Origin: Adiantum capillus-veneris
Taxonomy: Eukaryota > Streptophyta > Polypodiopsida > Polypodiales > Pteridaceae
Assembly (NCBI GenBank): GCA_014529385.2
Contig: CM043956.1
Coordinates: 88,717,221 to 88,781,220 of the forward strand
DNA: 64,000 nucleotides
Direction of reading: 5' to 3'
Part shown: piece by piece, positions 32,904 through 44,599 of the stretch
How the letters are laid out: each line of letters starts with the position of its first letter
Position numbering within the stretch: position 1 is the first letter of the stretch
Translations under genes and position numbers: made by a program
Notes under the pieces: generated by a model
Seen by the model: the letters and a program-made list of their open reading frames with translations, nothing else
What the model was told of the DNA's origin: nothing
Databases searched by the model: none

Positions 32904-34432
32904 TGAGGCGGTCCGGGGCGGGCAACAAGAAGAGCAACCTCTAGACACCCTTCAAGGCTCCCGTGCTGCTCAATGGGGCTGGGGCACAACACAACACAAA
33001 CCAAAACAACAAACCCACAGCCAAATCCCAACTACACAAGGGGCACCACCTAGTTTAAGAGCGAACTAGGACGCAAAAGAGGAGAATCGTTAGGGCAACC
33101 CACAAACAAGCAATGCATTTACACTAACCCTAACACCAATGGAACACTCTCACACACTAAAACACGAGAGAGAAAGAGAGAGAGAGAGAGAGCGAGATGG
33201 TGCACAACTTAGCTTCAACTTTATATTTTGCACAAAAAGGAACTTAGAGCTTGCGGAATCAAGTGACAAGATTTGGTTATATAAGGTGAAGCTGAGTGAG
33301 TTTGCCAAGCCAAATTGGGGGAGAAGCATGAGCGTTTGGACATGAATTGCACCCAAAACTACCAATTCATTGATGTTGGGGTAGATACAACAATGGTAGG
33401 AAGAATATCTTCTACTCGCACTCACTCAAACTAGCTCAAGCTTTTCTATGCACCAAGGTGATGGTGTATAGAAAGCTTACTCTCTCTGTACAACCAAGAT
33501 AGAACTGGCGTGTGGTACTCTCAATCTAGTGTGCAATGGTATAGTGATGTCTTTTACAAGGAGGAATGGGTTCTATTTATAGGTTTTACAAGCCTTGATT
33601 AGGATTAAGCCTAATCAATTTTATTAGGAAAGATCAAGGATTATGAATTTTTATGAATTTCAAATGAGAATGGGGTCTCTCTTTTCTCTTGAGTCACATG
33701 GATGTGGGCTCAAGTAAGAGAATTATTGATGTGGTGAAAGGAGAGAAATTTCCATGGGAGTGAGTGAATTTGGTTTACTTGTGCGGTTGCCTACTCCATA
33801 TGTTGATAGTGTGGGTGCATTTTTACAAGAGAAGTTAGTTGTTAGTGGTAATAATCACTAGAATTGTTAGTGATACATTTACAATGGGTAGGATGAGTTG
33901 ATTTGATGAAGGAAGAGGGGTGAATTAAAAGAGAATCATTGAGATGGTGAAGCTTTGAAGAAGCTTGAACTCACCCTTGTGTAGATTGTGGAAAAAATGA
34001 CCGTTGGTCTTCTTCTTCTTCTTCACTTCTTTACGTCGCCGCCACGGTTGACCACCACGATGAAAAGAGGATTTGTTGATAAAAATCCTCAATTTGCAGA
34101 ATTTATGATGGTTAAGATGCTGAATTTTAGATATTTTTAGGAGAGGTAAATGAAATTGTAACATAGAAGCAATAGAGAGAGACATGGAGAGGGTGTATGT
34201 ATGTAGAGATTCATAAAAGAACTATTGGGATGAGAGAGAATGGTAATGGTGAAGAGGGTGGGAGAATCCATGGAAATTGCAGGTTTGAGTGAGGGAAGGA
34301 GAGGGAGGGATGTGTAAGAGTGAGTAGGTGTGTGGAAGGGTGAGAGAAGACTAAGGTCTACTTGTGAGAAAAGTGGGCAGACTGGGGTCCACTCAAAAAA
34401 TCATAGCTCACCGCTGGTAGCTACAAAAATCA
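32904..34432 (-). repeat. RLG-2 5' LTR (1529 bp)
   Basis: It matches 26707-28364 apart from the gap of about 130 bases. A minus-strand TATA (ctataaatag) lies near 33573-33584 and a GA microsatellite near 33170-33192. It ends aaaaatca on the plus strand. Confidence 0.9.
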
Positions 34433-36275
34433 TGAAAAAAATTGAGGTGATTTGTCAGAGCGTGGGCTACATTTTATCTTTTGACCACCGCTCCAAATTC
34501 GGAGTGGAGATAGGTGCCAAAAATCTCACCAAAAAGCCTGTTTTTATGCCTGCAAAAGTCTTTTAGTGGCCCCCTCCTTTGTTGAATTTGTACAATGCAT
34601 CCAAGAGTGAGCCCCTCCTTTGTCATATTATAATACAAAGAATCCAAGTTGCCCTTGACCCATGCATGGAGGAGGATTATTGGTGAATAAAGAAATATAT
34701 ACATGGTGGGAGTAGTGTATGGACTATTCATGGACTTTAGCTCAATGAGCACATGGTGTTAGAATAATGAGTAAAAACAATAATAATAATATGGAGGAGT
34801 TATGGATATGGAAAGATATTGGAATCATATGATATGGTCCCTCTTTGAATTATTTTGGATGAAAGAGGAAAAGGTATGCAAGTAAATAATATAATAAACG
34901 TAACCAATGAGTAGAAATCAATTTTTTGTTTTCACGAGGGTGAAGGTGAAAATGTGGGAGTGATTTGTATAAAGGAAAAATCTGAGGTTAGAGTATGTAC
35001 ATATTGGCAAAAAATATAATTATGGTGTAAGAGGATGAACGAAGGTGTACATAGGTTTAATAAAACACACACCTAAGTAGAAATATTTAAATAAAATACC
35101 AAAATAATTATAAAAAATCCCTATATTTAGGCCATATATACAATGAAATATTTACACACAAAGAGGCCATAATATACTTTTATTTTTTATTTTTTTTATT
35201 TTTTTGGCTCAACTAGCCCAGTGACTAGCTAGCTGAGGGTTTTTAAGAAGATATGGGAAAAGCCCCCTAACTCACACACGCCTATGTACAGTGAAATGGT
35301 AGGGATAGCCATAGCGTTTGGGTGAAGTTGGTAGGGTGGAGTAACTTACTATGGCAATTATGGAGAGCCGAAAAACGGCTATCAACACCTAGACAAGAGA
35401 TAAGATTTAGTTGTGAGCTATTGAAAGCTAGCTATACTATCATCAATACCTTATACCCTTTTGCTAAGTCAATCAAACATCACCTTAGGGACCATTTCAC
35501 TATAAATAAAACTATCAAAGGTCTCTTAATACACTTTTGTTACTAATCTAATCAAAATTATTGCAACCAATGTATGTAAAGTAGTCGGATCAATCATTAT
35601 TCATACTCAAACAAGTATTATCACCAATCAATATCAATCACTAAGTTTCACGAATATAGTATTCTTTTTTAAACAATATTCATAAATGCATGCATAATAC
35701 ATATCTAACTCAATAAATATTGGCTTCAAATATCACAATAGACCTTTGGATCTAATACTAGATGAGAGATCCCTCTACCTATAGGTTTATGTAAGAATTA
35801 CACAAGCTACAATATTGTATCAATATAAAAAATTTAATATACATCAGAGTGTAGAAGCAATAACATAAGAGAGGAGTTCTCAATGCTTGACGTAGCATGC
35901 ACTTTAAGCCATGAACCAAATGGCATCTAGAGGTATCTAACAAGTAGTGCTATCATTGAATGTTTTTAAATAAAAGTACACTCAAAATAAATAACCAAAG
36001 GGGGGGTGAATGTACACACACACACACACACACACATACAATGTATTTGATAAAATAGAGATAGGGAGAAAAGTGAAAGTGAAATAGAGTGTATAGATGA
36101 TACAAGAGAATCACAAAAGAGAATATTTCAATGCCCCTTCTAAATGAAACCTGTAAACAATGAATTTATGCTATAAAAAAATTGGCTTACCATGACTTTC
36201 AAACCATAAATGACTAAGTAGAAGCATCGTACCCTGTGTGCAATCAACCAATACATCCATCCACATCCATTCAGA
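34433..36275. other. Intergenic sequence without recognisable genes
   Basis: An AT-rich stretch between RLG-2 and RLX-1. It has a CA microsatellite at 36014-36036 and short frames (92 codons or fewer) without motifs. No LTR, transposase or RNA gene was recognised. Confidence 0.7.
36014..36036. repeat. (AC)n microsatellite
   Basis: An uninterrupted AC dinucleotide run of about 23 bases. Confidence 0.9.
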
Positions 36276-37298
36276 TGTTAACTGAGTCAACCTCAGTTAA
36301 CAAAAGGTGATAAAGATTGAAGACATATGAATGCACATTGAAGATCAAAGTGAAGAAGCAGTAAAGATTGAAGTTAATTACACATTTTTCACATTTTCCC
36401 AAACTGGTCACGTATTGTAAATTCTCAATTTATTTCAAGCCATTGTAGTATTTTAATGTGTTACGGACTCAATGGGAGTTCCAAGTTGTAAAGAACATGT
36501 TAGTTAATGTACCTAGGTTGCAGATATAATAAGTGTGGAGTCTCAAAGGTCTTGGGCGTTGGACATTACACATTTTAGACCTTGGCTAAGATATAAAAGC
36601 CAACTTTGTAAAGATTTTATTAAGTTTTTTGGATAATAAATACACAGCGTGAGCTCACGATGCTCACTTCTCTCCTTCTCGCGCTTCCTACCCCCTCTCC
36701 GATTGTCACATTGCGAATGCATTTGTTGCATTGCAACCGGAGGTAAGAGCTCTACGCATTGACATAAGCCATTCACCAGTATTTCGTAGCTTCTGGCATC
36801 GCCGACCTGCGGCCTACTTTCATCATAACTAGGAATTTACACTTTTAAATCAAAAACTGAGCATGGGCGGGGTATTGGGGCATCATTGCTAAGCATTTAG
36901 ATGCATTCTCGGTCAAAAACGACTAGGTTAAAAAATCCACTGCTGCTGTTAATAATCACGATTTTGGAACTTGATCTAAAGTGGGGTTTGAGGCCATAGG
37001 CATGTGTGCTTAGGTCTTATAAACTTGTCCTATAAGTTTCGTTACGTTTGGATGTCATTTGATGCTGTAACGGATATGATTTACTTTGCCGATGAGCGAT
37101 TGGCTTTTGGTGATTTCAGTCACTTGAGTGTAGCTTGACTTAGATGCGAGTTGTTAGTTGTTTTCCAAGAGATTGACAACCTCTTGTAGCATCTATGCAC
37201 TAGTCAAGTCAGCTTCGTCTCATGGTTTGACAAATTAATCGTGGTTCTCACTGTTACTGCAATAAGATAGGATGGTGAGGTTAGACATGCGTCCCACA
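36276..37298 (+). repeat. RLX-1 putative 5' LTR
   Basis: It opens with an inverted repeat (tgttaactgag...ctcagttaaca, 36276-36302). A TATA box atataaaa lies at 36591-36598 and an aataaa-like signal near 36635. It ends gcgtcccaca right before the primer site. The 3' copy would lie beyond the window, so the boundary is not confirmed by comparison. Confidence 0.65.
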
Positions 37299-37320
37299 TT
37301 TGGTACCGTTACCGGGGACG
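37299..37320 (+). promoter_or_regulatory. RLX-1 primer binding site (tRNA-Asp type, decayed)
   Basis: The sequence tttggtaccgttaccgggga resembles the plant gypsy site TGGCGCCGTTGCCGGGGA. The three differences are C-to-T or G-to-A, as expected from cytosine deamination. Confidence 0.7.
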
Positions 37321-40300
37321 AAAGACCTTAACTAGGAAAAACACGAGCGTCTTGTGTACTTGCCCGTTAACTTCCTCTAGGTTCACCTAGGGTAAAAATT
37401 TCGTTTAGAAACCGCATAGCTTAAGATTGTCATCTTTTGCTGTGGAGAGGTAGCTTGGAAGTAATCGTACTTGTCGAGGATTGTAGGACTGTAAATTTAG
37501 ATTAGGATTTGGAGAATGATTGGTAGACAAGACAAGTCTTAAGATCAAGGCTCTCAAAAACATAAAAGATAGAAGATAACGAGTGTTTGTGGACACTTTC
37601 CACAACCCCATTGCATGAGAACGTCGGCGTAGGGTAAGTAGGATCCAAGGTGGATATCAGAACATTGCTCACTCCAAAGGAATCATCTCTGACTTGTTTA
37701 TGTGAAGTTGCAGAGTTTCAGATCTACGGCTAGAAATAGCACGAAAAGACTCCAAACCACTCAATACAACTGGAGAGTAAGCCTAAGAGTTGTCCGAACC
37801 AGTGGGTAAGCTCAAGGACACTTTGAGGTAAAAATTTAAAGAAGTTGACCAAAAATCAGATTATTTACTTTTTCTTGATATTTTAGGCCAAATTAAGTTT
37901 TGACTTGAATTATAGGCTTAAAAAACATCATAAAAGGACTATCTTTAAGAAAAATTGCAAAAAAGTGCTCATTTCAAGCTTCAAGTTAATAATCGTGATT
38001 ATTAACTTTTTGCTCTAAATTAGCCAAGACTCATATCATTGACTTATTGCATGTGTACAACAACTTTTGTAAAGGCCTAAGAGATTTGGATCACTAAACT
38101 GACAAAAAACTACGTAAAAACTAAAGTTTGTACTGACTTTTTGAACCTTGAGTGTGAATTGAGGAAAATTTTGTCCAAACTTGTTGATTTTGAACTTTTT
38201 TGACCAAGTTATCATACCACTAGCTTTACCAATTGTAATAAGCCCACAAACCAAATTTGGTAAGATTTGGATCACTGGAGTAAAAACTGTGACAAAAATT
38301 ACAAAGTTAGTTTGCGAACAGAAAACTGATGACCATTTGACCAAAAGTTGTCTAAACTTGATGAAACTTGGCTACAGACCTTAACTTGAGGTGCTTAACA
38401 GATATGTGTCAAGATTGGAACAAAAACTTGCAAAAATTTAGTAGAAGTTAATAATTGCGATTATTTACATCTACTCCAAAAATTAACAATCTTGCATATT
38501 TGGGCATACCACAAGGTCAAGCACATCAAATAGACCTCACAAATCTATTTTGGTGAAATTTGGATCATAAAAGTGAGACTTAAGCTAGATTCTTGGAATC
38601 AGAGTTGATAAACTTGATGAATCTTGATAAACAGTTGATAAACTTGATGAATCTTGTCCAAATTAAGTTTTAACTTGATTCATAGGCTCAAAAGAGCTCA
38701 TAAAAAGACTTTTTAGGGAAAAAGATGAAAAAAGTTGTCATTTTAGGTCAAAAGTTAATAATCGCGATTATGAACTTTTGGATCAAAACTGATCAAGGTT
38801 GATACCAGTGATTCATTACATGTGTACAAACAACTTTTGTAAAGGCACAAAAGATTGGATCACAAAACAGGCTAAAAACTGAAATCTGTATTGATTGTCG
38901 AGAAATTGAGTCTGACTTGATGAATCTTGTTCAAACTAAGTTTTAACTTGATTCATAGGCTCAAAAGAGATCATAAAAAGACTGTTTAGGGAAAATATTA
39001 AAAAAAGTTGTCATTTTAGGTCAAAAGTTAATAATCACGATTATGAACTTTTGGCTCAAAACTAATCAAGGTTGATACCAGTGATTCATTACATGTGTAC
39101 AAACAACTTTTGTAAAGGCACAAAAGATTTGGATCACAAAATAGTCTAAAAACTTCGTAAAAACTGAAATTTGTACTGATTGTCGAGAACTTGAGTCTGA
39201 CTTGGTGAATCTTGTTCAAACTAAGTTTTAACTTGATTCATAGGCTCAAAATAGATCATAAAAAGAGTCTCCTCTGAAAAAGTTGAAAAAAGTTGTCATT
39301 TTAGGTCAAAAGTTAATAATTGCAATTATTAACTTTTGGATCAAAACTAACCAAGGTTGATATCATAGACTCTAATCATGATCGCAAACATCTTTTGTGA
39401 AGGCTCATGAAGTTTGGATCACAAAACACACCAAAACCTTGATAAAAACTGAAATCTGTACTGGTTGTCGACAACTTCAGTGTGACTTGGTAAATCTTGT
39501 TTAAATTCAGTGAAACTTAACTCATAGGCTTATATTGATGTGTTAAACAAGTGTACATGCTCAGTTGACCAAAACTTGCCAAAAGTAAATAATCGTGATT
39601 ATTTACTTTTGAAAAAAAAGCAGTAAATAATCACGATTATTTACTTTTGCTCCAGAATTGAAAAGTTTTGCAGAATTGAGTATAACACAGGGGTCAAGCA
39701 CATCAAGTAGACTCCACAAATCAAATTTGGTGAAATTTGGATCACAAAATTGAAACTTAAGCCAGATTTTTAAAATCAGAGTCTGCGACGGACACTAAAC
39801 AGATCATAACTTGGACAAATCTTGATCAAACTCAACCAACCTTGTCCAGAGACCACAACAAGGTAATTACTTGGCCAAAAAAGCCTAAAAAGTGTAGAAA
39901 CTGAGGAAAGTAAATAATCGAGATTATTTACTTTTAAGCCCCAGAAACAAGATTTTGGGCTTTTGAGCTTGTACAATGTTAAAACAACATAATACAAGGC
40001 CACTAGTCAATTTTGGGTTCCATCGGATCCAAATTGGTACCTCTTAACTCAGTTGCAATTTGCAGATTAGTCCTTTAGCTCCTTGCAAGGGTAGAATTTG
40101 GAAATCTCAATTGCTGACTCACTTAGCTCAGATTGAAGAACCAGGTTGCAGTCAAAGAATTGGGAGCTTGACAAGCAAGTCAAGTGGGAAAAAATGGATA
40201 ACAATCTAATCTGCAGGTTAAGTTATTCAAGGCCTAGATTTTCATCATTTCAAAGGCTGCAATCAATTCTGACACTTTCGAGCTAGAGTTAATCAACTCT

Positions 40301-40429
40301 TGTGAGTCTAAGAGAAATCAACTGCCAGAAGTACTTTGGAAAACGTAGTCTTATCAAACTTGAGCAGAATTTGTTTTGCTAATCAATACCAAAGTCTGCT
40401 AGGAAATAGTTTTCACAGAACTAGTCAAC
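37321..40429 (+). other. RLX-1 long leader with palindromic repeats
   Basis: This 3.1-kb stretch has no coding frame. From about 37985 to 39931 it carries eight copies of a near-palindrome (gttaataatcgtgattattaac and variants) at 37985, 38447, 38754, 39027, 39312, 39585, 39623 and 39910. They are embedded in a diverged tandem repeat of roughly 270-460 bp that also repeats 'caaacaacttttgtaaaggc'. A further half copy is at 36948, inside the LTR. The palindromes could form hairpins or bind a dimeric factor. Confidence 0.7.
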
Positions 40430-41089
40430 ATGGACTCATCTCGAGCTGAGAGTTCAAGTACAACAGAGCAAGCCAGTAGCAGTGGTAATGCAAGTACAAG
40501 TGCAACAGAGCAGATTTTACAGCTTTATGGCTACAATGGAGATAAAGTCTTGTATACAGATTCAAAAGACCATAGATACTTGATGAACAACAAAAGCAGC
40601 ACAGGAGCCAAGATCCTATTGATCAGAGTAAAACCAGACTCAGAGAACTCCCAGATGTTCACAGACTTCAGTGGAGCAAGGTATTGCAAGCTTAAAAACG
40701 AAGTGCAGATAGAGGTGCAAAAAATCAACCCAAGTGGTTCTCTAGAAATCTGCATAAGCAAGCAAAGCATACATTTGGTGCATATGCAATCAGAGTCATT
40801 GTACATGGATTACGGTGGTCAGATATACAATCGAGAACCATAAATGCAAGATCCAACAGATCAACCAATAGAAGCCAATCTAATTGGAGAACCAAGCCAA
40901 AGACGGTACAAAGGTCAAGATGGAGCAGTCTACATCTTGGTGCTCAGTGTTCTAAAAGAATATGCCAACAATTTGGCAAGCACAGAAACAGAATCTCCTC
41001 TTCAAGAGCTTGATATGAAAGAGCCAATTGAAACACCACCAATCATGGCATATCTCAGATTGTGGACAAAAAGGTGGACATTTTGCTGA
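40430..41089 (+). pseudogene. RLX-1 first protein, unrecognised
   Basis: ATG at 40430 opens a Ser/Thr-rich start (MDSSRAESSSTTEQASSSGN) and a 137-codon frame. An in-frame TAA (40841) then separates it from a further 81 codons. Segments such as YNGDKVLYTDSKDHRYLMNN suggest a folded domain, but I know no match. A later part of RLX-1 (61980-62160) has a comparable YEDHRGQKLLLIS stretch, so a repeated domain is possible. Position after the leader suggests a gag-like structural protein. The frame shifts near 41050 into the zinc-knuckle part. Confidence 0.6.
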
Positions 41090-41930
41090 AGATTGTCCAA
41101 GAAATCCAGACAACAGGGACATATCAACCGCCAAGCAAGGTACAAAGAAAATTGGAAATGTGAATCTCGATGTAAGTTCATTTAACTCATCACTTTTAAT
41201 GCAATCGGATGATTCTGCATTACCATTAGAAGCATTAGTAAAAACACTGCAAGTACAAAATCAGCATAAAGATGCACAAGCACCTGAAAAGTTTAAACTC
41301 GATTCTTTGAACAACAAATTCTTGCATGAATTTAGTGAAGGTGTCCAGATATCACCGAAGGTTGAAAAGATTGTTAGGTTTTTAAATGATTTTTCATCCA
41401 CTACCACAAGTGTGCAATCATTCACGAGTCTAAGAGACACATGAGACAGAATGATGTTAGCTTTGTATGATACACATAAGTCATATGCACACTATGTAGA
41501 CCAAAAAGGGAAATTTTACAAAAAGGGTCAACCTGTTTTTGAGCGGCCCACATACCAGCTCATAGAAGTGCGTCCAGTGATAGATAAAAAAGGATGGTTC
41601 ATTTTAGAGGAAAGAATCTATTATAGCCCATCCTCTCTAGAGCTGAAGAATATTACCCGAGTGAACTCAGAAATTTTTTAAGAGCCAAACCTCTCCTCCA
41701 TCACAAATCAAGATTCGATGTTGTGACCAAACGAGCATATACTTTGACCAAAAAATCGTAGATATAGACAAGATTCTAGCATCTATGATGCCTTGGGTCC
41801 TGGAACCATAGAAGCTCATATTATAGGAGACCCATGGGATAGACAATATCAGGGCAAAGATAATGTTATCTATAGCTTGACTTGGGGAATAATTTGTCAT
41901 GTTGAACGGAGATACATAGGAGACTATGCA
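41028..41930 (+). pseudogene. RLX-1 zinc-knuckle segment and following domain
   Basis: The frame holds a degenerate CCHC knuckle (HISDCGQKGGHFAEDCPR; the first Cys is Ile and one residue is inserted). After a TGA at 41442 it continues with ALYDTHKSYAHYVDQKGKFY, QPVFERPTYQLIEVRPV, and FILEERIYYSPSSLELKNIT. Stops and probable frameshifts occur from 41679 to 41760. It then continues IEAHIIGDPWDRQYQGKDNV to YIGDYA, where RLG-3 enters. The knuckle supports a nucleic-acid-binding structural protein. The other segments I do not recognise. Confidence 0.6.
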
Positions 41931-42158
41931 TGTCAAGGCTAGGGACTTGCTACGCGCCGTGTGCGAGCCACAAAGGCTCCTAGCACACAGTCATACAACA
42001 GACAAGCTCACAAGGAAGAATGGTGTGTCGCTCACCTTCCTGCGTAGTTGCGAATGAAGGATTCCCGCTCCGCGAAGAAGAGGGAGACGCCGCTACACCG
42101 CGCTCAACCGCCTCGCCGCCGTCGTGTCAAACAACGCTCGATCACACACACACTCTCA

Positions 42159-42195
<37 letters not shown>

Positions 42196-42496
42196 GTACA
42201 CACACACACACAAGGAGATGGTGAAGGAGAAGGTGGAGATGGAGCAAGAGCAGCTTCTATTGCACAATGAGAGAATGAGTAAAAATTAGGTTTAGTGGCT
42301 TTTATATGAGCTCACCCCATTCACACTTGGGCGCCCATACTTAGCCAACTAACTCCTTGAATATTCCAGTTAGAGTGCGCCTGTCATCGGAGATCACCCT
42401 TACCCTGTTCCTATTGGTCCGACAAGCCCGGTACCTGACTCTAAATAATACAACGTTTATAGATCATAGGGTGTCCGTGTGCCGTGAGGGTTAACA
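41931..42496 (-). repeat. RLG-3 3' LTR (566 bp)
   Basis: It is collinear with 61108-61650. A minus-strand TATA-like catataaaa lies near 42299-42308. CT and CA microsatellites lie at about 42155-42212. The adjacent bases 42497-42510 (tgcccccttcctga) are the complement of a purine tract, AGGAAGGGGGCA. Confidence 0.93.
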
Positions 42497-42510
42497 TGCC
42501 CCCTTCCTGA

Positions 42511-43854
42511 TGTAGATTCCGTCCTCGGAAGCTATCCAGTTGAAGCTCGTTCGTCGAGATGGAAGAGTAGTCGACATGGATGTGCGTAGCCTTCTTCAAT
42601 CACTGCAAAATCAAATAGCATTGCCACAGTAATTGCATTCTCATATACAATTAAAAATCATATGCAATAGACAGACAAAGTGATTGGTAACAGAATTTCA
42701 GACAATTTGTCAGCAATAAACATTAAATTGCAATATAATCAAATGCATAAACCGATGTAAAGGTAAAAAATTAAACAAGTCCGGGGTCGCTAATTTAACG
42801 GTCAAAAGGCACTAGAGCTCGACTATTAATACCATGGGTAACTTCTCAATTTTTTCTGGTCAATTAAGTTGTTTAATCGCGAGAGCCAAGTATTTGATGT
42901 TCGAGGGTTGACTAGAGGCTATACCTAGAAGACCTTGTAGTTAAGCTACGATAAAAGGAATTTCTCATGAAATCATCGCCTAACTGATTACCTTTTCTTT
43001 GACCCCCCAAAGTCTTTTCACATTGATTCAATTTTGATGTGTGTGCTTATTTTGTATGCCTTGGGTTTTTTGCTTTTAAAGGAAAAGCGCCCACACTGGG
43101 AACCTCTAGGGCTCTAGTACCATAGGCGATACATGTGAGTGAAGTACCAATTTAAGCAGGGATTTCCCTTCCAGCTAAAAATTTTACATTGTGGCACTTT
43201 GATTTTTTTGTTTGTTCATTTTCAGCATTTTAATTTTGTAACTTTGGGGGGTCATATAACACTGTTACCCTCCCCAAGCACATCACATTAGTAAACTCCC
43301 TTTATAATACTTAAGCTAAAGGTCAATAGGGTTAAGCCCACTAGAAAGCCCTAGTACATTTCATACAATGCTGCCTAAATCGGATTAAGAACCTAAGTAA
43401 CCATTCCTTATTAGGAAGGCATTCCCCATGGTATTAAGAGAAGATTTCTAATACCTAGCTTGGTCAAACTAGCTTAGTCGGACTGCTTGATTTTTAAACC
43501 TAGACAAGACAAAACATTACATTGAATTAAATGTTTGATACTAAGCAAATGCGCTGAATATTATGCTATCAATCACAATCAAAGCAGACAAACATGGATG
43601 CAAAAAGATAAGGGCAATGCTAATGGACATAAAACACGTGTTTGTGTTGATGGTCGCGCTTGATTTTAAGTGTGAACGAGAGAAAGGTTCCATGAAGGTC
43701 CAAATCCTATCAATAGCAACACGCTCTTGTACACACTAGGAAACAAAAGGAATACCTCCACGAGGCACATTAGTGGAAAAAGGTACCAACACTTATTGAA
43801 CACAACAAAAAACATAAGGAACCCTAACATAATTATTTGCACTCCCCTAAAGAG
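42511..43854 (-). other. RLG-3 3' untranslated region
   Basis: About 1.3 kb between the last small ORF and the 3' LTR. I see no coding frame, RNA gene or other element in it. Confidence 0.65.
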
Positions 43855-44313
43855 TCAAGGGAATAGGATATTGTAGAGGTTGGGGGGGAACCCTAAGGCT
43901 AAACCCCTATCCTCCTCGTCGAGATAAACAAAGTCATCATCCATGAGACCATATGTGCCATCCGTGTAGTCATGTAAATTTTCTTCTTCATCATAGGTGC
44001 CCATGTTTACTAAGAAGGTCACTAGACGCCTATAGTCATCTTGGTCAAAAGGGTAGGATTGTGCAATGGGAGAAACGCTCTCTACTAAGTATGGATCAGA
44101 CGTGGTCAAGAGAAGTATCAGCCATTCTAACTCCTCAAAATTCCTCTCACATGCTAGCGTACCTATCAAATCCCATTCACATGCAAGCATTGGAAAGACC
44201 ATGTGAAATATTTGTGAAAAGTAACGAGGGTACCTCTCACCCAAGGCAGGAGTGGATGACTCTAGCGTACTAGCCATATCTGTACACGCAAATAGATGAT
44301 GGTTAGAGTGCAA
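43855..44313 (-). CDS. RLG-3 3' ORF, 152 aa, unknown
   Basis: An intact 152-codon frame lies between pol and the 3' LTR, the place where env-like or accessory genes sit in some gypsy elements. It begins MHSNHHLFACTDMASTLESS; the second Met (codon 13) could be the start. It reads FHMVFPMLACEWDLIGTLAC in the middle and is strongly acidic at the C-terminus (EEENLHDYTDGTYGLMDDDF). I see no signal peptide or membrane segment, so an envelope is unlikely. Function is unknown. Confidence 0.5.
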   Translation of the reverse strand: MHSNHHLFACTDMASTLESSTPALGERYPRYFSQIFHMVFPMLACEWDLIGTLACERNFEELEWLILLLTTSDPYLVESVSPIAQSYPFDQDDYRRLVTFLVNMGTYDEEENLHDYTDGTYGLMDDDFVYLDEEDRGLALGFPPNLYNILFP

Positions 44314-44398
44314 ATATTACAAGGGTCGTGTTTTTGTGCATAATTTGTTTTTATGATTTGTGTGATGGCTCTTGCTCTTTTACTTTTTTATCTTGTTT

Positions 44399-44599
44399 TT
44401 ATGAGTATAAGGATTTATATATACATTCCCTAAGATCGGAGATTAAGAGGTCAGGGAGAAAGGTTGAGAGGGAAGCAAGTGAATGATGGATGTCCACAAA
44501 CACTCCCCCCTCCCTTGGGTAGATCATACCGTTTGAAATGAGCTTGTCACCCTTTGAAACCAATTGTTCCAATTGGTAATAGGTGAGGATTTTTGCCAT
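44399..44599 (-). CDS. RLG-3 small ORF overlapping the pol stop (TAATG)
   Basis: This 66-codon frame (MAKILTYYQLEQLVSKGDKL...) starts at an ATG that shares its A with the pol stop: the junction reads aac TAATG gca. Such stop-start overlaps can allow reinitiation after the upstream protein ends. No domain was recognised. The intact frame and exact overlap make it worth noting, but chance is possible. Confidence 0.45.
   Translation of the reverse strand: MAKILTYYQLEQLVSKGDKLISNGMIYPREGGVFVDIHHSLASLSTFLPDLLISDLRECIYKSLYS

Larger units (their letters stand above)
26707..34432 (-). mobile_element. RLG-2: Tat-like Ty3/gypsy element with deleted integrase
   Basis: LTRs at 26707-28364 and 32904-34432 flank gag-pol on the minus strand. 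The proteins are close relatives of RLG-1 (GFIYPVENSEWVSPVVVTPK is shared). The primer site (32883-32903) matches RLG-1's. The second RNase H and most of integrase are missing through a deletion at about 29070. I find neither a matching TSD (flanks tacac and tgaaa) nor a clear polypurine tract, so one end may have recombined. It has a few stops and two frameshifts. Confidence 0.9.

Noticed and set aside
37985-39931. CRISPR-like array
   Set aside because: Spacers are diverged copies of one repeat unit, not unique, and the sequence context is a plant retroelement.
40430-41930. RLX-1 as an endogenous plant pararetrovirus
   Set aside because: No movement-protein, coat-protein or polymerase motif was convincing, the primer site is of Asp type where caulimovirids use Met, and an LTR-like start is present. 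It remains possible only if later sequence shows otherwise.
42511-43854. tRNA or other RNA gene in the RLG-3 3' region
   Set aside because: I found no cloverleaf-compatible A and B boxes or other RNA signature by eye.
43855-44313. Envelope gene in RLG-3
   Set aside because: No signal peptide, transmembrane segment or furin-like site was seen.
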